From: Pisolithus tinctorius | Taxonomy: Eukaryota; Basidiomycota; Agaricomycetes; Boletales; Pisolithaceae | Length of the DNA: 64,000 nt | Assembly: GCA_024663395.1 (NCBI GenBank) | Contig: JANFAH010000092.1 | Span: forward strand, 1 to 64,000 | Direction of reading: 5' to 3' | Part shown: piece by piece, positions 12,001 to 22,500 of the stretch | Numbering within the stretch: the stretch's first letter is position 1 | Layout: each line of letters opens with the position of its first letter | Position numbers and translations under genes: made by a program | The notes under the pieces: model-generated | What the model was told of the DNA's origin: nothing | Database searches by the model: none | Seen by the model: the letters and a program-made list of their open reading frames with translations, nothing else

Positions 12001-14907
12001 AAGGCAGATAGATTGTGTGACTTCTTTTGTTTTTTCGTGGCATAGGCGGTAACATAAAAGGTGACATCTTTGGTATCTTCGCCGTTCGTGTTAATCTTGA
12101 TGTCGTTGTTACATCGCAAATTCGTCAGTATCAACAGACAGTAGTTATTGATATACCCGAAAGTTCTCTTCGGCTTCCAGTTTCCCCTTTCATCGACATA
12201 GACGTCTTCACTGAGGGGCCATGGCGCACGACGCTTACATACAAGCAGATTATTTTGAACGCGAAGACAGGTTGCTCGAGAGCACGTGTGAAGCTGTTGG
12301 GATCGGAGCAGCTGGCGCTCGAGCAAATGGGTTTGATGAACCCAATCGTCCAGTCCTGGATCCGGTGGCCGCGAATACGCTACTTGGGAGTTTCGTGGCA
12401 TCGTCTTCAAATCTTGCTCTGTAACGTCATCTAGATGGGCACGTATGTTGACGCGAATGTACTCTCGAATTTTCTCACGAAACGTATGTGTCTGCAGCAA
12501 CTGTTGCATTTCGGCCGCGTCCGGAGTACCTGCCAACCACAGCAACATATGGACGTGTAGGGTTCCTCTCCCCTGCGCCTCTACCACACCGAAATAACCG
12601 GATAGTCGCCCAAGGATACCCATGTCGCTTGAACATCGTGAGCCCCGCTTGGTGATTCCCAGCAACGTCTCCAACGTGGTCTGAACCAAGAAATTGAAAA
12701 ACCTCGCAGCTGCGTATGGATTGCTTGCAATATTAATCGCACGCTGATGGCTGTCAGGTCCTCCAAGAGCATCAAATTTGTCGAGATCGATAGTCTCTCC
12801 GGCCAACACTTGAGCGATTGGATCGTGGATATCTGCGGGGTTGATCGTCATCCATATCGTAGGTCCTCCCAGCAAAAGGCATGAGCCCCATATCATACCG
12901 CGATACAGAGATCGTGCATTGTCAGACCCTTCGACTTTACTGTTGGCTGCGACAACGTGTTTGTGCAATGCTCGTACCCGTGGATTGCTAATCGTGGTTT
13001 TTCTCGCTTCTTCCTCCTCTGCCTTCCGCAACTCATCGACAGTCAAACAAGACAATGCTAGGGCATCTCGTTCGAAATCCTTCCTCCGCATTTGCAGACG
13101 AGCCGTGCGCATCGCGTCCCGTTTTTGGATCATGGCGAAAATCACAAAAGGAAATGCGTGATGGACGACAAACCGGCGGTCGTAATATTGCATGGCCCAC
13201 CTCGCATGTTCGCGAAGGCTGACGTTCACTGCACGGTCGGCCTCTATACCACCTTGTCCGTAGGGGAACAGGCACGGGAAAGCGGCAGCGAGCGGATTGG
13301 GCGTACCACTTTCCGTGGCGTCCTTGCCAAAATCTCCTACGGGCTTCAGACTGTGCCGCACCACATAACCACCTTCCTGTGTCGCATCCATCAGGTTGGC
13401 GAGCGCATAGCCCATGAGTTCCGAGGAGGAAACCCGGCTGAGATCACTGTCAGTGACGCCGAGTGCGTGCAGAGGTACGACATCGGCTGCCATTTTGTTT
13501 TCTTTCAGATCCTGCTGAGATATATAGACAGTGCGCGGTAAATCTAACCTTCGTCGTTTATTAGATCCGCACTATCACCGCAGGCCGGCTCACCATCCGT
13601 GACCTCCGCTTCTTCGTCATGATCATCCTCGTCGTTCACCTCTGAGCGTGTCACCAATGGTAGGCATTCTTCCCACATTGAATGACGTACTTACGAATGT
13701 CGTCCAGTATCTCATCCTGTACGTATCCATCCCTTTCTTGCAAAGCGACAGTAGCATCATCTTCGCGTCGAATGAGCGCCTCTATTTCCTCCGGTATTTC
13801 ATCGTCAGGTAGGGTCATCAACCGCTGTTCCGAAATGGTGATATCATGGTAAAGGGAATTGTTCTCTTTCAGCCATTGTAACGCTTCGTGAACGGCCTCC
13901 CGGCGGACGCGGAAAGTGCGCGACAACCAATTCTTCGGCAAGGTTCGGGTTCCTATGAATGTGATTGCCAATACACTACTAAGTGTTGCCACACGCTGTG
14001 GCATCATACTTCCTTCCAGCATGCTCGCAATCGCGGTCGTATTGACTTCGTACAAGGTCACATTACCCGCCATGGCTCGCTGAAGGTGAGCGGGGTTGTA
14101 TCCACGTGAACCGTCTTTCGGGTATAACTTGAACACATAGCAGCGTGGATAATGCCGGGCGACCAAAAGCGTTTCTGCGAATGTCAATCTGCGAAGTGCC
14201 AGGGGGGCCTCTCCCAACCACATATTGTTATTCAATGCAAGCCTCGGCATTTTGTTGGCTCTCAGAGCACGGTTACATTCCCTGCATACCCATCCCTTCC
14301 CTGAGTCGTCAACATGGTGCTTTAACAGTAACAGGCCCTGCCATAACTCGTGTGCGGGATGCACAACTTCTGGTTTAAGTTGAACTTGAATGTTCGGTAT
14401 ATTTTCTAGAAGTTCCTCTGTACCTGTGAAAAGCGGTGAATGACGGCGTCATCAGGAATGCGTCCGCTCACCTTCACTGATCATTAGCTCGCGCGCACAC
14501 ACAACACACACACCATGTTGTAGTGCGGCATTCCCTGTCCCCTTGATGAAAGCCGCGACATGCGCTCGTACGTCTTTCTCCGATGGCAAGTCCAAGTACT
14601 CGTCCTCGCACATGCCATGTCTGAATGGATTGCGTGCCTCAGGTTCGCTGTCCTCTCGCTCCGACCGTTTGATCCGCATTAACGCTCGCCGTTTGGCTTG
14701 ATAGGCTCTGTCGACGTCACGTTTGCGCTCTTTCTTACTTCTCTCCTTTGCTTCCGCAACCACGCGTATATGTTCTTGCACGTCTGGCGACAATTGACTG
14801 ATTGCAGGCCGGAGCTTGGCCCAGGTTCGGAGTCCATAGGGCAGGGAGCCGGGTGGAACACTATCGTACACTTCTTGCCGGGTGAGATGTCCCCAAATAT
14901 CTCCCAT
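8968..14907 (-). CDS. Helitron Rep-helicase (RepHel)
   Basis: Rolling-circle transposase of about 1,930 residues. The start is ATG 14905-14907 (MGDIWGHLTRQEVYDS). The N-terminal region has Cys pairs and a DUF6570-like block with 'CRECNRALRANKMPRLALN'. The Rep region follows, with the HUH-type motif 'GTLHVHMLLWLAG' near 12570. Last comes the Pif1-type helicase, with Walker A 'GEAGVGKSKTIQTI' (about 10440-10400), Walker B 'YLIIDEVSMIS' (about 10215-10185) and the terminal 'AYVALSRSRGRD'. The four ORF blocks join through introns of normal size with frame kept: 14424-14471, about 13657-13708, about 13505-13551 and 11690-11745 (56 nt). No internal stop remains, so the gene may be active. Introns and splice sites are inferred, not confirmed by RNA. 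Confidence 0.88.
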
Positions 14908-15068
14908 GGTCGGTGGATGATGAGGGCTGTCGGTGTGTCTTTTCTGTGACTCTAACAGGCTACCGTATTCACAAGGCACGGCCCTCCTATTTTCCCCCCT
15001 TTTCTGCCGACTTTAAAATCGCTTCGCCGTTTAGGGGACCCCACTCCGTCCCCACTGCTCGAACCACC

Positions 15069-16372
15069 ATGGCTCCACGTGCAGCTAAGGAGAAACAGAA
15101 GACATCGTTGGCTAGTAGTGGTTAGTTGTTTTGTCTACCCTCCAGGTCTTCCGAAGCACGGCCCGCTGATGGTCACGGTACAGAGGTGGAGGGTGCTGAT
15201 GGTCAATCCCCCGCCATTAACCAGGTGAACACTGTCGAAGGTGTGCCAAGTATGATTTCCTCGACGGCGACGGATGGTACCATATCTGCCTCCGCGGCCG
15301 AGGAAACGGGTCAGGTCGACACCAATGAGATTGATGACATCATAAACATGCTAAAAACCAACACCCTTGCGTTCTACGGCACCACGGCGCAACTCGCTTC
15401 TCGGGCTGAATTTTTCCAGGGGGGTTTTTCAGGCGACATCGCAATCGTCAAAGACACTGGCGAAGAAACGACGGAACTGCTCATCAGTGGCATTTTTCAA
15501 GTTGATCGCCAAAACTTTTTCATGGGCCCTGAGGGAGCGTACATGCCATCGGGGGCATTCAAGCGGGAGTTTTCGGAGACCAAACTTAGCTGTCAACTTA
15601 TCCCTGTTCAGAAAGACTCTGCGTTTAAGACAGCTTGTGCTGATTTCCCCGCCATTGTGGGGAACGTCAGGGCTCTCGAAAGACTAATCCCCTCCAAGAA
15701 GGGGACGACCTTGATTTCTTGCATCCGAGAGGCCAACGGCGTCACATCTATCAGAGTCAGCCACTCGTTGTTCATGAAGAAAGACGAGAGCGTGGACCCT
15801 GACATTGCCAGCCTTGACGGTATGTTTTTCTATTTCATGAGCTTCACATTCAACTGACATATGGCAGAGGCCCGAACGGCTGATTGGCCTGTCCAGGAGC
15901 GCACAAGGACGGCCTTAGAGCGTGCAGCTATGACACACGTGGTTTGTCCCCTGCCTGCCTTTGATCAAGATCATAGGCCCATCGCAGCATGTGACTACCA
16001 ACGAAAGCTTTGTGGTGCTGTCGTCATTGTGCACTTCGCCCTCATACACTACTATTTCAAACAGGATAAAAAGTCTGTGTTCAGTGGCGTACTGCGCGAG
16101 ATGGTAGTATTACGCGAACCACCCCCTCCGCCTACAAACCCTCTCAAAAGATCTGTTTATGGGGGCGGGCCGTCTTTCGCGCACATGCCCACCACGAAGA
16201 AAGTACGCCAGGTATGCATGACATATCCATCGCATTTACCGTCAACGGCTTACATATCTTTGAGGCTTAAAAACGCTTAATGTGTTCATAGGAGTTGTCG
16301 TGTTTCACTACTTGGAGATTCACGCCTCAAATCGGTATCTTTGTGTTAAACGTCGTGAGGGCGAAGGGATAG
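15069..16372 (+). CDS. Orphan protein of unknown function, divergent to the Helitron gene
   Basis: Not recognised. It starts at ATG 15069 with a short basic exon (MAPRAAKEKQKTSLASS), then a 25-30 nt gap with GT-AG ends and a long exon to about 15820. An intron at about 15821-15867 leads to a Pro-rich segment (REPPPPPTNPLKRS), and a further intron ends at about 16290. The last exon ends at TAG 16370-16372. The protein is about 380 residues, acidic near the N-terminus, with a mixed beta-like core ('ELLISGIFQVDRQNFFMGPEG') and no obvious membrane segment. It starts 160 bp from the Helitron gene start on the opposite strand, so it could be Helitron cargo or a host gene beside it. Confidence 0.55.
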
Positions 16373-16638
16373 TGTTCATGCCATTATGTATGTAGGAACA
16401 TTGGAAGCTCATGTACACCAGAGTCGAATGCAGAAAAGCCCAAACATGCCGTTGTATGCAGCAAACCACGGTCCCCAGTGCCGGCTCGTCTTCGTGGTAA
16501 TCGCGCGGCGCAAAGGTGCCATGCCTGCTGTGGCGGCCTGCACGATGAGCGACACGAGATCTTGTGAGTTTTGTCCTTGCTAGCGTCTGATCATGGCGTG
16601 CTCCCCCTTTTCCTGTTCAAGTCACTAAGACGTCTTGG

Positions 16639-16813
16639 TCATAAGGGGCTCCGGCTCTTTGGGGTTTCTGCAGGGCATACCGCATCCCCCCTGCTGGGGC
16701 CCCTCACACCTTCAATGATGTAAGTGCCTTTGATTTTTTCGGACGGCGCGTTCTTGATCATAAGGAGGTGCACCCCTTGGTTACCAAGCCGCTGACATGG
16801 TCCGATCATAAGG
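16639..16813 (+). promoter_or_regulatory. Three TCATAAGG boxes upstream of the 16947 gene
   Basis: TCATAAGG occurs at 16639-16646, 16758-16765 and 16806-16813, always followed by more G (GGG, AGG, GGGGG). A TATTTAA element sits at about 16833-16839, followed by a leader with a likely intron (about 16891-16943) before the ATG at 16947. The direct orientation and position before a TATA-like element suggest binding sites; no factor is assigned. Confidence 0.4.
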
Positions 16814-16946
16814 GGGGGTCCCTGCTGTGGGGTATTTAATGAGCTTCCTAGGCTTTCTGGCCTGCATTCTCAAACCTCCCAACCCACTGGTAAGTGTCAT
16901 GTATCTCGTCGAGGAAATCTCTTATGGTTTTTCCATTCGACAGACA

Positions 16947-17411
16947 ATGGATAACGCACAGCACTCCGACGTCCAGACGGATGGCGGAACACTTTACACC
17001 GTATGGGGTTTCCTTTTCGGCAGAACCTCAGGCCCGCGCAGACTGAGCATCCGTGTCGACAACACCGGCACCATGACTATTAGTGGCAATCAATACCTCT
17101 TTCCTCCTGATGCCTCTATCACCTCAGCGCGAGTGCGGGTTCGCCACAGGCTGTACATCGTCTTCTTCGACCTCCACCGCCACCAAACCTGTCGAGAGAG
17201 CGGTGCATACGTTTTTGTCAGGGTGCAGCCTGGTCATCAACGTCCCTTGCACATTCGTGCAGAAGATGATCTCCAGGACATCATGAATGGCCTCCTCGTG
17301 TTCGTCTCTACTATGTTTCCATCTGCTCACCACACTGACTATATTACAGATTGGCTACACGTTTTCCATCTACAGAGTCCGGATCTGCCGCGACAAATCA
17401 ATCCTAACTGA
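16947..17411 (+). CDS. Small orphan protein (about 154 aa)
   Basis: Not recognised. The ATG at 16947 follows a splice acceptor (cgacag, about 16938-16943) and opens a reading frame to TGA 17409-17411. The protein begins MDNAQHSDVQTDGGTLYTVW and has a central basic stretch 'ARVRVRHRLYIVFFDLHRHQ'. No signal peptide or membrane helix is clear. The 3' part could be spliced differently, because an AG acceptor-like site lies near 17350. It shares orientation with the flanking orphan genes. Confidence 0.4.
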   Translation: MDNAQHSDVQTDGGTLYTVWGFLFGRTSGPRRLSIRVDNTGTMTISGNQYLFPPDASITSARVRVRHRLYIVFFDLHRHQTCRESGAYVFVRVQPGHQRPLHIRAEDDLQDIMNGLLVFVSTMFPSAHHTDYITDWLHVFHLQSPDLPRQINPN

Positions 17412-17839
17412 GGTCCGAGATACTGCCAGGCAGGAAAACCGAGTTACGATACATAGTTTATGGAGCGTCTACCTAAATAACACGCTGGTTCCCTGTTTGA
17501 TGAAAGGCTGTATGGATCCCGTGATATATATTCATAGCTAGCACCTGAGGAATCTACCAAATTGTATGTACGAAATACGAAAACGATTTGAACATTGTAC
17601 GCATTCCTGTGGCTGTACTGCCACCCACGTTCTCGCGCGCTTTCTTGCTTCGTCGTCTGTGTCCAACGCGCGGCGTCTGCCGTCATCAATTCATCAATCA
17701 CAGTATGTATTATCACCCTCCCTATACCTTGTGGTCTGCATTTGTAACGTTCGTTGTCACCCCTTGAACCCCTTAACGGGTGTGGCCCTATAAAGGACGA
17801 TGTTGGGGCTGCACGGAACGTCGCCACCTTCTCCCAGGT

Positions 17840-18782
17840 ATGTTTCGTTTACCACCTGAACTGCGAAACCACGTCCTGGGTTACTGTAGCATCCATGATA
17901 TTGCTAACTTTGCAAGATCGTCGAGTACGGCTGCGATCCTCTCCTACTGTTATATCGGATACCGCCTCCGTATTCGAACTGCAGGGTTTTTCTCCAGCTG
18001 TGCTGTCCTACTAGGTATCTTGCGCTCCTGCGACGCTGTCATTTCTGGATCCTTCGCACTTCACATGGTCTTGCCTGCCAACAGCTGTGCTTGGACACCC
18101 TCGGACATAGATATTTATGTGCCTTTGCGCCAGATGTGTTACTTATCCATGAAACTAGAATGCGAGGGTACGTCTCTCTCATCCCCTTCGCGCATTAACA
18201 TGCTCCGACTACCGGCTTGCAGGGTACAATATCATTCACGAGTGTCGCGTCGAGGCCAGCCCTTACAACATGACCGCCATTCGCTCTATCCTCACTTTTT
18301 CCAACGGCACCCATCACATTGATGTTATTGTCTCCAGAACATCGACTGCTATCTCCCCGCTGTTTCAGTTCCACAGCACAGCTGTGATGAATTTCATCAG
18401 CGCTGACAGCATTTTTTGCGTGTATCCCAACCTGACATTCCATCGCCGTGCGCTCATCAACTCACTTCCCGTTTATAATGGCTCTATCGGCTTCAAGACC
18501 ATGGCTGCCCTGCAAAAATACGCCTCGCGTGGTTTCGATTTTGGCGCTTGCGAGGACGTTCATCACATGCCATATACTTGCAGGTCTATTCCTCGCACTT
18601 TGACAGATGGCGGCTGTTTATGGCTTCAAATCACTGATCTCCGTCATGACGTCGTGAGGACTACTGAGGTCTTCAAATGCTTGGGAGTTATCAACGTCAT
18701 GTGGTTGCTTGGTGGGTACGTATGCGGGGCATATCCTGCCTTTTTGGATGGCTATTCGTTTGTGTTCGAGAACGAGATGTGA
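17840..18782 (+). CDS. F-box-like protein with nucleotidyltransferase-like motif
   Basis: The start at 17840 gives 'FRLPPELRNHVLGYCSIHD', like the first helices of an F-box. About 60 residues later comes 'VISGSFALHMV', and then 'TPSDIDIYV'. This is the hG[GS]...DhDh pattern of the polymerase-beta nucleotidyltransferase fold, although the spacing between GS and DxD (17 residues) is longer than usual. An intron at about 18170-18223 keeps the frame (ECEG then YNIIHECR). A later Asp-containing strand, 'GTHHIDVIVSR', could supply the third carboxylate. The frame ends at TGA 18780-18782. A TATA-like CCTATAAAGG lies about 50 bp upstream. If the fold is right it could transfer a nucleotide or be an inactive relative; neither is shown. 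Confidence 0.6.
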
Positions 18783-19010
18783 GTTCATGAAGCATCCAAT
18801 CGTGTGCGTGGACTCATTCTCTGAAGGGATCGTCTCTCCGATCGGCGCTTCATCGGAAGTGAGGAGGTTTAGCTTTTTTCTTGGCGGCAAGGGCTAGGGT
18901 TGAAATGTTATTGGCAATTAGAGACGGGACCTACGGGTGGGCTGCAATGACAAAGAGATGCATGTACAAACTATCCTGCCTTTCTGGATGGCTATTCATT
19001 CATATTTAAC
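18731..19010 (+). repeat. Duplicated 3' tail of the 17840 gene
   Basis: About 40 bases at 18731-18770 (the codons for AYPAFLDGYSF) recur with a few changes at 18971-19010, 240 bp downstream. The second copy is not attached to an open frame. It looks like the remnant of a tandem paralogue or a slipped duplication. Confidence 0.65.
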
Positions 19011-19127
19011 AACAACACATTATCTGAAGATGAATGCACGCTGCAATAGAAAAGTTGGAGTGATACAGATATTGTTTGCTAGCCGTATATTATGGGAGTC
19101 GATGACGTGTCCGTAAACAAGGTGCCT

Positions 19128-19154
19128 GCCGTCCCCGACGGCCCTATCCTCTAG
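19128..19154 (+). other. Candidate second Helitron 3' terminus (plus orientation)
   Basis: A perfect 6-bp hairpin GCCGTC-CCC-GACGGC (19128-19142) is followed by eight bases and CTAG (19151-19154), then T. This is the textbook Helitron 3' end, in the opposite orientation to the RepHel element. It could end a non-autonomous Helitron that carries the 15069-18782 genes. Confidence 0.5.
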
Positions 19155-19619
19155 TAAATAAACTCATCGCAGGTTTCAAACTCCGCTAGTAGGGTCGTCG
19201 ACAGGAGCCAAGTTCAGGAATTGCTGGGTCGCGTATCTGCAGCTTTCAAGGCATAAAAATTTGCAGTCTCAATACCTTCCACTGACATTCTTTCACTTCA
19301 CTTCTCTTACTGATTAGATTTAACTGTTTCGTCCCAACAATATTGTGTCGAAGGGTAGGCATAAGAAGAGCATTCGGGTCGCCCGTGGGGGACTTGTTTC
19401 GTCCTTTCGTTGACCGTTTCAGGCAGCTTGAGCAAGCTATATACCGGTAGTTGTGCCGCCTTGCCAGCCATTCTGTACTGTTCAGTAAGTATGTCTCCAA
19501 GAACCACGCTGCGGTAGCACTCTCAATCGATTTCTGTTCCTCGTGGCGAAGGCACTTAGATTTGATTCAAAGGCCTCTTTTATGGCGAGTTTTGCTATCA
19601 CCCATAAGTCACCGGGAAG
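19155..19619. other. Spacer without a supported gene
   Basis: I searched here for the missing basic region and Hap4-like motif expected upstream of the HapX-like remnant and did not find them. Short frames only. Confidence 0.4.
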
Positions 19620-20707
19620 AACGACGGACACGAACGCAATGTCGCATCACAAGACGTGGCGAAGAAAATGAAAGGGGAGAATGAGCAGCTGCGGAGGGAG
19701 AATCATTTCCTCAAGGAGAAGATTGCACAGCTGGGAGAAAAAATCGAAATGCATACAAGACGACCCAGGAGTGATTCTGCCGCAAGGTCGTACGACGGTT
19801 CCTCTAATGAATCCCAGAGGGAGAGGGCTAGAGCGGGCAACAAGTTGGGAACACCCCCCCGTCTACTGTGGTACCATCGTCCCTTGAACCCGCCGTCCAG
19901 AATACGGATTTCTCTTCTGCCCGCGAGGCGCCTTCAGCCCACTTTCCGGCTCCTGCCCCTCCAGCTGCTGATGACGTACTTGGTTATGCAGCAATTGCCG
20001 GACCAAGCGCCGTCGACTCCTTCCGGTGCATCCTGTGTAGTCCAAACGCCCCCTGCCGTTGTCGAGAGATTGTTCTTCAGCAAGTAACGAATGGAGTACT
20101 CGTCGGCACTTCTGCGTTGGAGTTGCCGCTCGATGAACTGAATCGGCCATTAGTTCTTTCTCCCTTCAGCCAACTCGTTCTAGATGCCCCCGCTCATCTA
20201 AGCATATTTGACAACCTACCCGCTTACTATGCGCCTGTACCACTTTGACGTAATGTCAGATGGATCCAACACATCCCGCTACGATCGTCATCGTCCACAA
20301 CCATCTTCAGATGTTCTGGTGACCCCGATGATTGTATGGCATGCACAGACGATACCTTCGGAAAAGTGCTCTGTCAAATCATCATCCACTCCACCGTGTC
20401 ATCCGCACCATGCATTGATTGTTCTCGGAGAAGCAATCATTCCGACAAGATCTTGGTAGGCGAGTGTTGTGGGGACGTCAGTAAATGTGGTTCCTGGGGA
20501 ATTGCGCCCATCATTTCCTCCACCAACCCTTCGCATGGTTCTGAGACCACACCCACGAATGATGCATGACATCAGTTCAAATCATATCCCAATGTCGCTT
20601 TCGTGGATTTGAAGCTCTTGGCTGAGGGGGTGGCACGTAAGTCGAAGTGTACAGGATCCCGCGTTGTCAATCTCCGGCTCCGGGATCCATCACTCCAGAA
20701 CGTATAG
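19620..20707 (+). pseudogene. HapX-like iron regulator, truncated and interrupted
   Basis: Remnant of a HapX/Hap43-type bZIP factor, which in fungi represses iron-using genes with the CCAAT-binding complex. A coiled-coil segment 'ERNVASQDVAKKMKGEN' then 'RRENHFLKEKIAQL' (about 19640-19740) matches the region after the basic domain. Cysteine-rich motifs follow: 'CILCSPNAPCRCREI' (about 20029-20070) and, after an intron ending near 20311, 'DDCMACTDDTFGKVLC' with 'CCGDVSKCG' (to about 20495). The C-terminus 'SYPNVAFVDLKLLAEGVARK' also fits the family. An in-frame TGA at about 20567-20569 sits where I expect a conserved Trp. The basic DNA-binding region is not visible, so this is more likely a decayed paralogue than the working regulator. 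Confidence 0.6.
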
Positions 20708-20978
20708 CTGGACTTCACAATGAAGGCGAGGCTGAAGACATCCAGTCTGTATTACTCACGGATCCCCATCAGCATAACTCCCCACCGCGACTTGTACCCC
20801 AGAACGTTCTGACTGAGAGCGGCCACAGGAGGTTGCATGAAGCGAATGCAGATGGAGTAAGGAATGCTAGACTCCAAATTCATGCGCAACCACAGGATTT
20901 CGTGGACTCTATTGTTCGTTATTATTATATTTATTCGAGGGCGCACAATCACATGTGTCAGTGGCGTTTCACCGACGC

Positions 20979-21345
20979 CTATGCAAGTGGTTGCTTCCAC
21001 CCTCGCTGAAATGCCAATTGCTTCAATGTAGCACCCTGTAACTCGTGCTGAACCGGCTTGACCTGTGCCCATAATTGCAAGAGAACGCGCCTCGCGACCT
21101 TGTAAGCACCGACCAAAAAGGAGGCATCGATCACCGGCACGGGCGTGACACCGGTAGATATCATAGGATGGAACGCCCCATAGCTAGCTCGGATTTACAC
21201 TTACCTTGCCGGCCATAACTAGCAATAAGCACCGTATGCACGACCGCTTCTGGTTCAAAGCCTGCGTCCCTGGTCCGCATGATCTGCTCCGCGACTTGTA
21301 TGTTCCTACATTGGCGTATACACCCATAAGAGCAGCATCATTGTC
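20979..21345 (-). pseudogene. PPR-protein C-terminal fragment
   Basis: On the minus strand, 'DNDAALMGVYANVGTYK' and 'VAEQIMRTRDAGFEPEAVVH' read as consecutive pentatricopeptide-repeat helices, but in frames that differ by one base at their junction (about 21296). A spliceable GT-AG segment then leads to 'VARRVLLQLWAQVKPVQHEL' and a stop at 20979. PPR proteins bind organelle RNA. The frame break and the lack of a clear upstream half suggest a decayed copy. A gene model error cannot be excluded. Confidence 0.35.
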
Positions 21346-21781
21346 TCGTGCCTAGGGAGCATTGCGATTATAGCCTGATCACCTCTGACCGCCTACGAGA
21401 AAGTGAAAGGACAAGCCGGGAGTCGTACGTGAATTGCCACCAAGGCTCGGAAACGGTGGTATAAACGTTCCAACCACTCCCGTGAAAAGGGTGCTTTTCC
21501 CGCCACAAGATGCGTTGTAGGACGATACAGAAATGCCGAAGTGCCAGTCCACTTATGAGCTGTCGGATTCGGATGGCTGCTTGTACTCTCGCCCTCCCAC
21601 GAATTGGAAACTCACCCAATATCTCGGGTGTCCCCCTCCGACCGCAGGTAAGAAAAGAAAACGGAAAGGGTGTGTCGTACGAGCGAGGTCCCTTTCGATC
21701 TGTCACGTGATCGCACATCTATTAGCTTAAAGTTACTGCCATTACGAGTCAGACGGTTGTTACGCTTTTCTGACTTTTTCC

Positions 21782-22407
21782 ATGGCTTCGACGTTCTTCA
21801 CCTGGTTGCGGTCGCCAGCAGCTCGCGAGTATTTCTTCAGTGAGTAGTGTCTCATCTGCTCCTTATTCCTATACGCAGATCTCACCTTCACTTAGGTACT
21901 CACTTTTGGGGACCGGTCGGTGTTCTGTCCGTATGTGCACTTCGTGTCCAACCGGTGTTCTAGGTTGCAAACTGGGGTCTTCCGTTGGCTGCCATCGCTG
22001 ACCTGAGCAAAGACGAGGAAGTCATTTCTGGGACGATGACAACTGCTCTCGCATGTTATTCGTATGCCCAATTCTTTCTTAGTGGTAGATTTCTTGAGTC
22101 GATTTACACTCGATTTTTAGGATGGTCTTCATGCGTTTTGGTAATTGATGTTACAGCCGCAGGTGATCACGTCTTTTGATATGCCCCCACAGCTTGGAGA
22201 GTACAACCCCGGAATTACCTGCTGTTTGCATGTCACGCAACGAACGCAACAGCTCAGTCGGTTCAAGATGCCCGCTTCGTCAATTACTGGTACTTTGGTG
22301 GTCGGGAGAAAAAGTATGGCCTCGTGGACAACAATACAAACAGACCTGTAACAGAGGCAATAGAGGCAGCAAAGCAAGAAAGCAACGAAGTTTCCAGCAC
22401 TAAATAG
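21782..22407 (+). CDS. MPC1: Mitochondrial pyruvate carrier subunit 1-like
   Basis: Half-transporter subunit of the inner mitochondrial membrane pyruvate carrier, working with an MPC2-type partner. The start at 21782 gives '[20 protein letters not shown]', then 'THFWGPV', '[20 protein letters not shown]', '[20 protein letters not shown]' and '[18 protein letters not shown]', ending at TAG 22405-22407. The exons are joined by introns beginning GTGAGT near 21841, GTGTTC near 21920, GTATGC near 22061 and GTAATT near 22140. The conserved HFWGP and NWGLP blocks and the total length (about 125 aa) fit MPC1. It ends 93 bp from the convergent DNA ligase gene. Confidence 0.9.
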
Positions 22408-22500
22408 ACCGTCCTGTAAGCTCCTCTTTGGTGATGGAACCAAACTGAAATTGACGGTAACCAGTGCAAGATACCATTAGTGGGTAGTATACTTCGAAAG

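Larger units (their letters stand above)
8282..15000 (-). mobile_element. Autonomous Helitron (minus orientation; upper end uncertain)
   Basis: The element carries a complete Rep-helicase gene on the minus strand. Its 3' terminus fits the Helitron rule. Read on the minus strand, a hairpin (plus 8291-8307, CACCC stem) is followed by five bases and CTAG (plus 8282-8285), then a T. Helitrons insert between A and T without target duplication, so the host junction is at 8281/8282. The 5' end (TC preceded by A) could not be fixed by eye. It must lie above the gene start at 14907 and could lie well beyond 15000 if the plus-strand orphan genes are cargo. Confidence 0.7.
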
